This document shows positions 1 to 8,092 of a stretch of DNA of 35,394 nucleotides, in pieces. Source of the DNA: an uncultured Saprospiraceae bacterium (GTDB taxonomy: Bacteria; Bacteroidota; Bacteroidia; Chitinophagales; Saprospiraceae); NCBI GenBank assembly GCA_938002665.1, contig CALLAE010000097.1, positions 1-35,394 on the forward strand. The letters are read 5' to 3'. Below the pieces are notes generated by a model. The model searched no databases, was not told the DNA's origin, and was given only the letters and a program-made list of their open reading frames with translations. Numbering within the stretch: position 1 is the first letter of the stretch; every line of letters starts with the position of its first letter. A program made the position numbers and the translations under genes.

Positions 1-2
1 TT

Positions 3-230
3 TCTAACGCTGCTTTTGATGCTAGTTCTGACAACTTAGTTTTCGATACTACTAAAGATATCTCAGTTGTACAGATATACAATGGTGCTGGAGAATTAGA
101 ATTCCAACTACCAGTAATGAGCAACAACGTTCAGATAAACAAAAACTTATTTGATCAAGGAAATTACAAATTAGGATTCATTCTTGAAGGTCAGTCTCAA
201 GTACACTTCACGGATGTAACAATCAGATAA
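3..230 (+). CDS. C-terminal end of a protein, possibly a secretion-sorting-like domain (partial)
   Basis: An open frame enters from the left edge and stops with TAA at 228-230, giving the last 75 residues of a protein. The segment reads as alternating beta strands (ISVVQIYNGAGELEF, then NYKLGFILEGQ, ending VTIR). This resembles the small Ig-like C-terminal domains of T9SS cargo, which usually run 'IYNxxGxxV ... GxYxLxIxxxG' to a short basic end. The match is by pattern only and the domain is not a textbook example. The rest of the gene lies outside the window. A structured region and a terminator follow it, so the transcript probably ends near 458. Confidence 0.55.
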   Translation, partial: SNAAFDASSDNLVFDTTKDISVVQIYNGAGELEFQLPVMSNNVQINKNLFDQGNYKLGFILEGQSQVHFTDVTIR

Positions 231-247
231 AATAGAATATTTAGGGT

Positions 248-266
248 GCAGGTCTAGTCAACTTGC
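248..266 (+). repeat. 19-nt direct repeat, copy 1
   Basis: GCAGGTCTAGTCAACTTGC occurs here and, identically, at 403-421. The ends (GCAGGT / ACTTGC) are imperfectly self-complementary. The inner TCTAGTCAA is the exact complement of TTGACTAGA at 325-333 in the central hairpin between the copies. Confidence 0.85.
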
Positions 267-293
267 GAATAAAAAAGATAGAGTATTTAATGA

Positions 294-382
294 GAATGAA
301 CGGTCAGCCTTCTGGCTGACAAGATTGACTAGATGTCAATCTTGAGTGAGAGAACTGAAACAAAAGTTTCAGCGTTCCATTC
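294..382 (+). other. Structured element: closing stem enclosing three perfect hairpins
   Basis: A closing stem, 294-302 paired with 373-382 (9 bp, one bulged C at 378), encloses three consecutive perfect hairpins. They are 303-309/314-320 (7 bp, loop TTCT), 321-329/335-343 (9 bp, loop TAGAT) and 355-361/366-372 (7 bp, loop AAAA). Stem 1 abuts the closing stem and stem 2 with no unpaired base, and stem 3 abuts the closing stem. This is typical of a coaxially stacked four-way junction. It lies between a stop codon and a terminator, so it could be a 3'-UTR structure, a small RNA or a DNA cruciform. No known RNA family was recognised. The strand is assigned from the flanking gene and terminator. 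Confidence 0.6.
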
Positions 383-402
383 GGTTTTGTTCTAAAAGGG
401 TC

Positions 403-421
403 GCAGGTCTAGTCAACTTGC
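403..421 (+). repeat. 19-nt direct repeat, copy 2
   Basis: This is the identical second copy of the repeat at 248-266, 155 bp downstream. It sits directly before the terminator stem. The pair of copies brackets the structured element. Confidence 0.85.
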
Positions 422-423
422 AA

Positions 424-458
424 AAAACAGCTTCCGAAAGATCGGAGGCTGTTTTTTT
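424..458 (+). terminator. Rho-independent terminator
   Basis: AACAGCTTCCG pairs with CGGAGGCTGTT (one G-T pair) across the loop AAAGAT, followed by a run of seven T. It ends the transcript of the gene at the left edge together with the structured element. Confidence 0.85.
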
Positions 459-474
459 ATGATTGCTGATGCTG

Positions 475-1065
475 ATGCATCAGTTCTCTTACTTCTAAGA
501 TTCTGTCTTGTCGACCTCTTGGAGACAAATTCAAAATACAAGACACCTGCACATACTCCAGATTAGTTGAGGTTTTCTCCGCTCCACTCCGTTATGGTCG
601 AAAAGACAAAGGGATTGAGTTATAGTCGAAAAGACAGAGGGATACATCAGTGCTCTCTCTCTTCTCTAAAACCACTTGTCTTGTCGACCTTGTGGAGACA
701 AATTCAAAATACAAGACAAAATGCATAAACTCCAGATTAGTTGAAGTTTTCTCCGCTCCACTCTGTTACTGTCGAAAAGACAAAGGGATTGAGTTACAGT
801 CGAAAAAACAAAGAGATGCATAAGTGCTCTCTATTCTCTAAAACCCCTTGTCTTGTCGACCTCGTGGAGACAAATTCAAAATACAAGACAAAATGCACAT
901 ACTCCAAATTAGTTGAAGTTTTCTCCGCTCCACTCCGTTATGGTCGAAAAGACAAAGGGGTTGAGTTACTGTCGAAAGACAAAGGGAGGCATCAGTGCTC
1001 TCTATTCTCTAAAACCCCTTGCCATGTCGGCCTTGTGGAGACAACTTCAAAATACAAATTGCTGC
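475..1065. repeat. ~172-bp tandem repeat, about 3.5 copies
   Basis: The landmark (G/A)TG(T/C)CG(A/G)CC...TGGAGACAA recurs at about 505, 678, 850 and 1021, and CATCAGTGCTCT-like sequence at 478, 645, 819 and 990, giving periods of 167-174 bp. Each full unit also holds an inverted repeat (TTGTCTTGT / ACAAGACAA) and two tandem copies of a ~28-bp piece containing GTCGAAAAGACAAAGGG. Related 'ccgctccactccgttatggtcgaaaagac' sequence is common in Bacteroidota intergenic DNA. The 741-1094 open frame is made of these repeats and is not called a gene. From 1066 to 1140 nothing more was seen. Confidence 0.85.
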
Positions 1066-1140
1066 TTTCAAAACTAGTCCTAATATCATTTTAGCTGTTA
1101 TTAGTAGTTTAGGTATATTCGTTTCTAAATCGATTTTAGC

Positions 1141-3147
1141 TTGTCCATAACCCTTTCTAAATACAATACTTTCAGAGTGCTAAGGATATTTTGCCTTATA
1201 ATTTCAATTTGTTCTTCTGGCTTTCTCATAAGCCAAGCTGATCCCCAGCTCAAAACCGCTAATTACAAAATGGATATCCGTCTTGATATCGAAAAAAAGA
1301 AACTTTACGGCACCACAACAATAATATGGAATAATCCATCATCAGACGAAATTCCCTACCTGCTGATGCACCTTTATTACAATGCCTTCAGAAACTCACA
1401 ATCCACTTTTTTTAAAGAAAGAGGTGTTCCAGATTTCCTAACAAAAAATATTGATTCAGAATGTGGATGGGGGTGGACACATATCCACTCCATCAAAGAT
1501 TCTAATGACAACGACCTTTCGGCAGGGCTAAGTTACATCCAGCCAGACGACAACAACCCAGAAGATAAGACAGTACTCATGGTACCTCTGGCTAATCCAG
1601 TAGGACCACAGGAATCACTTTCCTTAACTTTCGAATGGGAAGCAAAAATTCCTCATACCATGCCTCGCACAGGCTACAATATGGACTACTATTTCTTTGC
1701 ACAATGGTTTCCCAAAGTAGGCGTCTACGAACCCGCAGGCACCAGGTATGCATCAGAAGGCGCATGGAATTGCCACCAGTACCATTCTAATGGAGAGTAT
1801 TATTCTGACTTTGGCGTCTATGATGTAAGCCTCACTGTACCTACAGACTACATGGTGGCCGCCAGTGGTGCGCTGAGCACAGTAAAAGAAAATAGCGCAA
1901 CAAAGACTTGGAACTTTGTAGCTGAAAACGTCATTGACTTTAGCTGGACAACCTCTCCACATTATGTAATGACCGAAGACCAATACCAACAAACCAAAAT
2001 CAAACTATACAGCTACCCAGAGAAACATCACTTCAAAGATCGTTACCTGCCCACGATAAAATATACAATGCAATACCTAGAGGAACATCTAGGTCCCTAT
2101 CCCTATCCTACCCTCTCTATCATAGATCCACCCGTACATGGTCTCTACACAGGTGGAATGGAATACCCTACCCTTATTACCTCACTCAGTTTCAACTCTT
2201 TTCCGAAGGGCTTTAAGACTCCAGAAACCTTGGTCGTACATGAATATATACACCAGTATTTTATGCAGATGATAGCCACTCACGAGGTAGAAGAGCCGTG
2301 GATGGACGAAGGATTCACGACCTACTATGAAGGCAGAATTTTAGACGCTTATATGACGGACAAAACTTCCACCATAGAATTTCTTGGAATAAATGCTGGC
2401 AATAAAGAATGGAACAGAGCAGAGTTTTTTGGAACTGATAATCCGAAGATAGCAGCCAATACTAGAAAGAGCTGGCAGTACAAGCATGGCGGCTATGGCT
2501 ACATCTCCTATAACAAAACAGCACTTTGGTTACAGACGATGGAAGGACTACTCGGGCTGGAGACTATGGATGAAATAATGAAAACCTATTTCAAAAAATG
2601 GCAATACAAGCATCCCGCCAGACAAGACTTTATAGATATCGCTAATGAAGTCACCATTAAAAATCATCCTCAACAATATCCTCAAGGGATGGACTGGTAT
2701 TTTGAACAAGTGCTCTATGGTACTGGACTCTGTGACTATGCTGTCGCTTCTATAGCTAATGAAAAAAAGGATAGGGTGAGAGGCTTCATGACAGATCTAG
2801 ATAACTGCGAAGTGCATGATGCTGCTGATGATGAGTATATTTCTACGATTATCCTACACCGTCTAGAAGAACTAAAGATTCCAGTAGAGATTCTAGTGAC
2901 CTTTGAAGATGGCAAGAGCGACACTTATTTCTGGGATGGAAAGGATAGAACTTCAGAGATAATTATAGAGGGTCTCCAAAAAGTAATATCTGTAGAAATA
3001 GATCCTGAGCAAAAAATTTACCTTGATAAAAATTTTCTAAATAATTCTTTGTTGGTCGAGCAGCGATCAGGTGGCGTAAGAAAATTATTTGCAAGGCTCA
3101 TTACGGCAACACAGCATGTTTTTGAATCTATAGCTTGGATCATATGA
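1141..3147 (+). CDS. M1 family zinc metallopeptidase, exported
   Basis: A zinc aminopeptidase of the M1 (gluzincin) family that should trim N-terminal residues from peptides in the periplasm or at the surface. The zinc site is HEYIH at residues 367-371 followed after exactly 18 residues by E390 (HEXXH-X18-E). GGMEY at 338-342 stands for the family GxMEN exopeptidase motif. An N-terminal hydrophobic stretch (ILxxFCLIISICSSGFLISQA-like) is a signal peptide. At 668 aa it is a short M1 form lacking the large ERAP1-type C-terminal domain. An in-frame TAA at 1126 forces a non-ATG start: TTG 1141 is used here, GTG 1177 is possible. The next gene overlaps its stop by 4 nt, so the two are co-transcribed. 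Family is certain; the substrate is unknown. Confidence 0.92.
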   Translation: MSITLSKYNTFRVLRIFCLIISICSSGFLISQADPQLKTANYKMDIRLDIEKKKLYGTTTIIWNNPSSDEIPYLLMHLYYNAFRNSQSTFFKERGVPDFLTKNIDSECGWGWTHIHSIKDSNDNDLSAGLSYIQPDDNNPEDKTVLMVPLANPVGPQESLSLTFEWEAKIPHTMPRTGYNMDYYFFAQWFPKVGVYEPAGTRYASEGAWNCHQYHSNGEYYSDFGVYDVSLTVPTDYMVAASGALSTVKENSATKTWNFVAENVIDFSWTTSPHYVMTEDQYQQTKIKLYSYPEKHHFKDRYLPTIKYTMQYLEEHLGPYPYPTLSIIDPPVHGLYTGGMEYPTLITSLSFNSFPKGFKTPETLVVHEYIHQYFMQMIATHEVEEPWMDEGFTTYYEGRILDAYMTDKTSTIEFLGINAGNKEWNRAEFFGTDNPKIAANTRKSWQYKHGGYGYISYNKTALWLQTMEGLLGLETMDEIMKTYFKKWQYKHPARQDFIDIANEVTIKNHPQQYPQGMDWYFEQVLYGTGLCDYAVASIANEKKDRVRGFMTDLDNCEVHDAADDEYISTIILHRLEELKIPVEILVTFEDGKSDTYFWDGKDRTSEIIIEGLQKVISVEIDPEQKIYLDKNFLNNSLLVEQRSGGVRKLFARLITATQHVFESIAWII

Positions 3148-4022
3148 GGGAAGCTACTAGACTTAATAAGCGGTCTGGCATCTGGACCATCTACACTACT
3201 GCTTGGAAAGCTCTTTGGTCTCAATGGAAAGTTATACTACTTATCTATTCTCTAAACTTACTCATCGCTTTTATTGCTATGGGTCCGCTCAGCAAAGTAG
3301 TGACTGATAGATTAGCAAAGACAGTGTACCATAATAGTTTGGCGGAGGGCTTTGATTATACTTTGGTCATGGACATCCTTAATAACTATGGACTTGGTGT
3401 AGATGTTACTCTGACTCTACTGCTGAGCATGGCTATTCCAGCTTTCTTATGGATAGTATTTTGCAGTGGAGGTATTACAAAAATCTGCATGCTCTATCCT
3501 TACAAAACATCACTGTCTAGTTTTTGGGCAGGCGGGGCAGAATACTTTTTTAGATATCTCCGACTGGGTCTCTATGTTCTCGCAATTCTTGGAGGCATTC
3601 TCTTTCTTTTGTTGTTACTGATGGCAGATCATCTTAATGCACTAGAAATGGTATCAGAGGGACCAGCCAAGAGTAGATTTTTTCTTTGTGTTGGCTTGCT
3701 GTTAGTTGCAGGTTTTATCCTCAATATTTTCAAGGAATTAGCTAAGGCTAAAATTGCTGTGCATGATAAGTCGCTTATCGCACAGCCTAATAGTGAAGCT
3801 TTTCTAAAGACCTTCACCATGCGGAGTATAGCTCTAGGTCTATGCCATTTCTTAGTGCTAGGCTTAGTTTTTGGACTATACTATTTATTGAGAAAGTTGT
3901 GCTGTGGATACTTGATCCCTCTTGTATTAGTGGGACAGCTATTTTTGATATATAGAATTGCTCACCGCTTTGTTAAGCAAGCTTCGTTCTGCTTTTTATG
4001 TGCTTCTGACAGAGAACATTAA
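3144..4022 (+). CDS. Multi-pass membrane protein of unknown function
   Basis: Not recognised as a named family. The chosen ATG overlaps the peptidase stop in an ATGA arrangement, which argues for translational coupling (an upstream TTG at 3135 is the alternative). The 292-aa product has about six hydrophobic segments: roughly residues 27-44, 86-110, 137-157, 175-193, 228-247 and 251-270. A short basic N-terminus (RLNKR) suggests the N-terminus is cytoplasmic. There are no cysteine clusters, no ATP-binding motif and no obvious transporter signature. It could be an inner-membrane partner of the exported peptidase, but this rests only on the operon. Confidence 0.8.
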   Translation: MREATRLNKRSGIWTIYTTAWKALWSQWKVILLIYSLNLLIAFIAMGPLSKVVTDRLAKTVYHNSLAEGFDYTLVMDILNNYGLGVDVTLTLLLSMAIPAFLWIVFCSGGITKICMLYPYKTSLSSFWAGGAEYFFRYLRLGLYVLAILGGILFLLLLLMADHLNALEMVSEGPAKSRFFLCVGLLLVAGFILNIFKELAKAKIAVHDKSLIAQPNSEAFLKTFTMRSIALGLCHFLVLGLVFGLYYLLRKLCCGYLIPLVLVGQLFLIYRIAHRFVKQASFCFLCASDREH

Positions 4023-4035
4023 GCAGTACCCTTTT

Positions 4036-4521
4036 CTATTTTCTCAACTCTTCTTGTACATACTTAGAAAGAGCTACAATCTCTGCATCCTTGAGCACCC
4101 CCTTATAAGGAGTCATTAGACCCTTCCCAAAGTATACTTGAGCCACGCTTTCTTCCATAGAGATTTTTGACTTGGTCAAGTCTTTAGCACCATTGATCAT
4201 CATATTACCGGTAAACCCATGGCAGACTGCACAGTGAATTTTGAATAACTTTTTTGCATTCACTGCTGCTATTTCAGAGTCCTTGACCTTCTTTAGAATT
4301 TTCTTTGCTTTATCTAGTTGCTCTTTAGGCACTGGTTCTGTTTTGCCTTCCTCAGAGCTGGACTTAACAGAGGCGGCACTAGTTGTTTCTGTTTTTGAGG
4401 CAGTCACTTTTTCTACCGGCTTGGGAGCAGTAGTTTTTTTACTAGTTGGAGTTGTCTTCTCTCCGCTACCACAAGCGATAGCAAGAATCAAGAAAAAAAA
4501 CAGAGGCGCTAAATATTTCAT
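4036..4521 (-). CDS. Lipoprotein cytochrome c (single heme)
   Basis: A mono-heme c-type cytochrome anchored as a lipoprotein. The N-terminus MKYLAPLFFFLILAIAC is a lipoprotein signal with C17 as the lipidated cysteine. A low-complexity Thr/Ser/Lys/Glu linker (about 20-65) follows, then the heme-binding CAVCH at 97-101. A likely axial methionine is in GKGLMTPYKG, and a closing helix (DAEIVALSKYVQEEL) is standard for class I cytochrome c. It would carry electrons in the periplasm, possibly to a terminal oxidase or peroxidase. It is convergent with the membrane-protein gene upstream (14 nt apart). The small size and PxMxP-like loop fit the cytochrome CBB3-type c fold (SoxX/CccA-like); the redox partner is not shown by the context. 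Confidence 0.9.
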   Translation of the reverse strand: MKYLAPLFFFLILAIACGSGEKTTPTSKKTTAPKPVEKVTASKTETTSAASVKSSSEEGKTEPVPKEQLDKAKKILKKVKDSEIAAVNAKKLFKIHCAVCHGFTGNMMINGAKDLTKSKISMEESVAQVYFGKGLMTPYKGVLKDAEIVALSKYVQEELRK

Positions 4522-4569
4522 TGTAGTAAGATATCTTTTTTAAGTGATTAATATATTCTCAGGTGCTGC

Positions 4570-5169
4570 TTAATAGCCATGCTTTCCTCTACTCCATCCC
4601 TTGCCACCCAGTAGCTTTTCTCCATCCTCCGCTGCAGGCTCTTCTAACTGTGTACCCATACTATCATTCCATCTATTGAGGTAACCAAAAAGAGCCACTA
4701 CACCTAGCACCTCTACGATCTCTCCCTCATCCCAGTGCTTGCGCATATTCTCTGCTATCTCATCGGTTACTGCATTAGGTACCTGTGAAGCTGATATGGC
4801 AAAATCAAATATCGCCCGCTCCCCTTCTGTAAATGCACCATAAGTCTTATACTCCCATATATGGTTTAACCTGTCCTGCTCTGAACCGTATCGCTCTGCC
4901 GCTCTGATCGCATGTGCCTCACAATATCTGCAGCCCGTCGTCATACTCGATAGATAAGCCAATTCTCTTTTTAAAGAGCTGGTAATACGACCTTTGTTCT
5001 CCATCACTGCCTTATTCATTTCTACAAAGGCATGGGATATTCTAGGACGATGCATCATCGTAAAGAGACTATTAGGTGTAAAACCTAGAGTCTCCTCGTA
5101 GAAGTCAGCCATCTCTTTGGACTCATCTGATGCATTTTTATCTAGAGGGTATACTAGAGGTCTTTTCAT
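4570..5169 (-). CDS. Carboxymuconolactone decarboxylase / AhpD-like protein
   Basis: A 199-aa all-alpha protein of the CMD/AhpD family. The redox motif is in TGCRYCEAHAIRAAERYG (CxxC with His three residues after the second Cys), the active pattern of alkylhydroperoxidase-type members. The fold helices ELAYLSSMTTG before it and EGERAIFDFAISAS after it also match. Such proteins reduce peroxides or act on small cyclic substrates; the exact reaction is not decided here. The start MKRPLVYPLDK (ATG 5169) is preferred over the longer frame to 5265, whose extra 32 residues do not look like a family N-terminus. It follows the cytochrome lipoprotein on the same strand after 48 nt. No cysteine is missing from the motif. 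Confidence 0.85.
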   Translation of the reverse strand: MKRPLVYPLDKNASDESKEMADFYEETLGFTPNSLFTMMHRPRISHAFVEMNKAVMENKGRITSSLKRELAYLSSMTTGCRYCEAHAIRAAERYGSEQDRLNHIWEYKTYGAFTEGERAIFDFAISASQVPNAVTDEIAENMRKHWDEGEIVEVLGVVALFGYLNRWNDSMGTQLEEPAAEDGEKLLGGKGWSRGKHGY

Positions 5170-5398
5170 AAGTATTGCACTGATTGTTAAATAAAAACAA
5201 TTATACGAATAAAATTGAGGCTTAAAAGCCATCCTCATGACTCTTAGCGCATATATTCTCTCCAATCTCTTAGCCTAGAATATTCTATTTTTGGAGAAGA
5301 TATTTTTATCCACAAGATTGCCTTCCAACTCTGAGAGATAATAAGCTAATTAATGAGGCTTAGTTTAACAGGCCTATCTCAAATTTTTAAAATTCAGC

Positions 5399-7015
5399 AT
5401 GCTTAGCAAGTCAGAAAAATCAATATTACGTGGAGACCTATTTAGGTATTTAGATGGTTTAGGTACGGCTCCCACAGCCTATGCCCTATATGACAAAGGC
5501 GTCCTTGACTATCTTCTAAAAAAAGGAGAAACGACCCTAGATGAAGTCACTAAGAAATTCCAAGCTAACGAAGGCTATCTCAATGTAGCTCTCAGAATAC
5601 TTTGCTCTCAAGGCTGGCTGACTCAGCAGGTAGATAATAAAACTGATAAAATTAAGTATGCCACAAATAAAAAGAGCGCAGTGGCTTTTGAGCATTGCAA
5701 GCTATACAAAGAAGTCGTAGAACTGCTACAGTACTCAGGAAAATTTCATCCAAGAATCTTTGACAAGGAGCCTTTTGAAAAACTGGCGCTCATCTTTGAG
5801 AACTATCAAAAAGATTATGGACTAACTCTTTCTGAAGATCCTATCACCTTAAGCGTACAACAACAGGTCTTAAAGCATATAGAAGGTGCTGTAACTGCTC
5901 CTTCCATCGTACTCTTAGGAATGAATGGTATGTTCCACAAGTACTTTATGGAATCTTCATTCAGGCCAGAAGAATTTCACAAAGACCCAGAAAGTTTCAA
6001 GGTGCTCTTGGATTTCTTTGCCTACCTAGGATGGTTCAGAAAGAAAAATATGACTTATGGCTTTACAGATAAGGGACTCTTTTTTGCTAAGAGAGCCAGT
6101 GCCTTTGGAGTCACGGTTTCTTATAACGCTACATTCAGACATATGAACGAACTACTCTTCGGTAATGCTAGTATCCTCAGAGAAATACCGGAAGGTGCTC
6201 AGGAGATACATGTAGATAGAGAAATGAATGTATGGGGCAGTGGCGGGGCACACGGTACCTATTTCAAAAAAGTAGATGAGATCATCATAGACCTATTCAA
6301 TAAACCTATCGCTCAACAACCAAAAGGCATCGTAGATATGGGCTGTGGTAATGGTGCCTATCTAGAACATCTTTTTGATGTGATAGCGACACGAACAGAA
6401 AGAGGTAAGGTACTGGAAGAGCATCCCCTCTTCCTAGTGGGCGCCGACTATAATGAAGCTGCCCTCAAAGTCACCAGAGCCAATCTTATCCAAGCTGATG
6501 TCTGGGCCAAAGTTATCTGGGGAGACATAGGCAGGCCCGACCTTTTGGCTAGAGATCTAGAAGAAGATTACGGTATCCATCTTAAGGAGTTACTCAATGT
6601 CAGAACCTTCCTAGATCACAATAGAATCTGGTCAGACGAGCAGCCTACAACAGAGGGCAGGGTCTCTACTTCTACTGGTGCCTTTGCACACAGAGGCAGG
6701 AGAATAAGCAATAATGAGGTAGAAGATAATCTTCTGGCACATCTTAAAAAGTGGTCACCTTATGTACAGAACTTTGGCTTGCTGGTCATAGAATTGCATA
6801 CAGTAGATCCTGCACTTGTCGCTGAAAATCTAGGAAAAACAGCAGCCACTGCCTATGATGCAACACATGGTTTTTCTGATCAGTATATCGTCGAAGTACC
6901 AGTGTTCAATAAGATAGCAGCAGAGGCTGGACTCTATCCTGATGAAGCACATTTTACTAAGTTCCCTAATTCTGATCTGGCGACGGTTAGTATTAATTTA
7001 CTCAAGGGGAGGTAA
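5399..7015 (+). CDS. SAM-dependent methyltransferase, polyketide-type (AprA-like)
   Basis: A 538-aa protein. The N-terminal part (about 10-75, FRYLDGLGTAPTAYALYDKG...) looks like a winged-helix dimerisation domain as in O-methyltransferases. The SAM-binding motif I, VDMGCGNGAYL, is at 312-322, with an acidic motif II further on (VGADYNEAALK). The segment RTFLDHNRIW and the C-terminal IVEVPVFNKIAAEAGL resemble the methyltransferase domains of polyketide synthases such as the apratoxin loader AprA. Here the protein is free-standing, with no PKS modules or carrier protein beside it. It probably methylates a small acyl or carbonyl substrate, but that is inference. A TATTTTTG box at 5286-5293 may be its promoter -7 element, though no -33 partner is visible. 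Product class is certain, substrate unknown. Confidence 0.85.
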   Translation: MLSKSEKSILRGDLFRYLDGLGTAPTAYALYDKGVLDYLLKKGETTLDEVTKKFQANEGYLNVALRILCSQGWLTQQVDNKTDKIKYATNKKSAVAFEHCKLYKEVVELLQYSGKFHPRIFDKEPFEKLALIFENYQKDYGLTLSEDPITLSVQQQVLKHIEGAVTAPSIVLLGMNGMFHKYFMESSFRPEEFHKDPESFKVLLDFFAYLGWFRKKNMTYGFTDKGLFFAKRASAFGVTVSYNATFRHMNELLFGNASILREIPEGAQEIHVDREMNVWGSGGAHGTYFKKVDEIIIDLFNKPIAQQPKGIVDMGCGNGAYLEHLFDVIATRTERGKVLEEHPLFLVGADYNEAALKVTRANLIQADVWAKVIWGDIGRPDLLARDLEEDYGIHLKELLNVRTFLDHNRIWSDEQPTTEGRVSTSTGAFAHRGRRISNNEVEDNLLAHLKKWSPYVQNFGLLVIELHTVDPALVAENLGKTAATAYDATHGFSDQYIVEVPVFNKIAAEAGLYPDEAHFTKFPNSDLATVSINLLKGR

Positions 7016-7063
7016 GTATCCTTGTTCCATCGCCGCACAAAACTCAAATTTTAGAACCTAAGC

Positions 7064-7942
7064 TTAGGGACTAAATCTATACTGAACTCCAATATTTATA
7101 GACTTATCATACATCCTAAAATCTGGATGCTTGTGGTTCCAGGCTTCAATTAAATGTATAAAGAGCTTGAAGTTTTTAATATGGAAGTTTACATTAATTC
7201 CTGCTTCAGAAATCAAGTGCTTATCTCTCCCAGAGAGGTAAAGGTTTTGACTAGGGTTACCTAAGTAATTTTCGTCATCTTCTAGAACATCTCCTTCTAT
7301 GTTCATAAATCTTTGTGAGGAAAAACTGTAGTTAGCCCCTAATTCTAAAAACTTCCACCTATAATTTGCAGAGGTCCGAAAACTAACTTTTCTAGTATCA
7401 GCTTCGAGTCCTATAGCAGAAAATTCTGGGTCTATTTTGAATTTTCCTTTCCCATAGCTGAGATAAGAATCCCAAAAAATATTCGGCCCCAAATTCTTAT
7501 AATATCCTAGAGCTAGATTTGTCATCCTCCCTTTCACAACGTACTCTAAATCGTCATATCGATCCACTGAACTACCACCTAAAGGCCAAGGACCTTCTAT
7601 CATTGTACTTCCTACAACTATACTTTTATGAAAGTTATCTCTAAAGAATTCTCCTGAAAGTATAAGGCCTAAACCTTTCGCAGGTGAATAACCTAGTTGA
7701 TAGTCTTTTCCATCAAAACGTTCAAAAAAGAGTGCTTTACTTGTCTTTGCGACACCAAGCACATAATCGCCTTTAGTCTCAAAGGAAGGTGTAATAAAAC
7801 TGGAGGCTCTTAGAAATTTTGGACAATTAGAACTCCTTTGAGAGCAATAGATACTTTCAGGAGATATTTGCGCAGAGCTAGTGAATGTTAGTAATAGAAG
7901 GATTACAATTTTTCCAGCAGTTATAAGGTGATAATTATTCAT
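7064..7942 (-). CDS. Putative outer-membrane beta-barrel protein
   Basis: Not assigned to a named family. The 292-aa product starts with a signal peptide (GKIVILLLLTFTSSAQ, cleavage probably after AQ). The rest alternates aromatic and polar residues in about ten short strands and ends INIGVQYRFSP, with a penultimate-region aromatic as in outer-membrane barrels. A Cys-containing segment right after the signal (IYCSQRSSNCPKF) is unusual for a barrel. Upstream lie a promoter-like TAATTTTG box (7958-7965) and a perfect 21-bp palindrome (7985-8005). It is divergent from the flavin reductase, so the two may share a regulator. Confidence 0.7.
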   Translation of the reverse strand: MNNYHLITAGKIVILLLLTFTSSAQISPESIYCSQRSSNCPKFLRASSFITPSFETKGDYVLGVAKTSKALFFERFDGKDYQLGYSPAKGLGLILSGEFFRDNFHKSIVVGSTMIEGPWPLGGSSVDRYDDLEYVVKGRMTNLALGYYKNLGPNIFWDSYLSYGKGKFKIDPEFSAIGLEADTRKVSFRTSANYRWKFLELGANYSFSSQRFMNIEGDVLEDDENYLGNPSQNLYLSGRDKHLISEAGINVNFHIKNFKLFIHLIEAWNHKHPDFRMYDKSINIGVQYRFSP

Positions 7943-7957
7943 GATTCTATTTTATGT

Positions 7958-7965
7958 CAAAATTA
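7958..7965 (-). promoter_or_regulatory. Promoter -7 box for the outer-membrane protein gene
   Basis: Read on the minus strand this is TAATTTTG, a full match to the Bacteroidota -7 consensus TAnnTTTG. It lies 15 nt upstream of the ATG at 7942. The nearest TTTG upstream (within the palindrome at 7985-8005) is about 26 nt away, longer than usual, so the -33 element is not confirmed. Confidence 0.45.
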
Positions 7966-7984
7966 GTTTGACAATAGATCTCGC

Positions 7985-8005
7985 TAGTTTACAAATTGTA
8001 AACTA
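7985..8005. promoter_or_regulatory. Perfect 10-1-10 palindrome, probable operator
   Basis: TAGTTTACAA, one A, then its exact complement TTGTAAACTA. It lies in the 150-bp gap between the divergent outer-membrane protein (start 7942) and flavin reductase (start 8093), 20 bp upstream of the TAATTTTG box. Its length and position suit a dimeric repressor such as a MarR-, HxlR- or TetR-family protein; no regulator gene is adjacent. Confidence 0.6.
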
Positions 8006-8092
8006 CTTAAGTTTCTTTTTACAAAAGATGAAATAATCCTAGAAGCAACTATTAGACTTTCTCTATTATTACACCACTTAAAAGTGATCAGA

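Noticed and set aside
294-382. tRNA or tRNA-like gene
   Set aside because: A closing stem and three arms look like a cloverleaf, but stem lengths (9, 7, 9, 7), 4-5-nt loops, and the lack of a TTCGA loop or 3' CCA-type end do not fit.
741-1094. 117-aa open frame in the tandem-repeat region
   Set aside because: It is built wholly from the ~172-bp repeats, its translation repeats with them, and it matches no protein pattern.
4241-4543. 100-aa frame opposite the cytochrome gene
   Set aside because: It is a shadow of the real minus-strand gene, which has a heme motif and lipoprotein signal.
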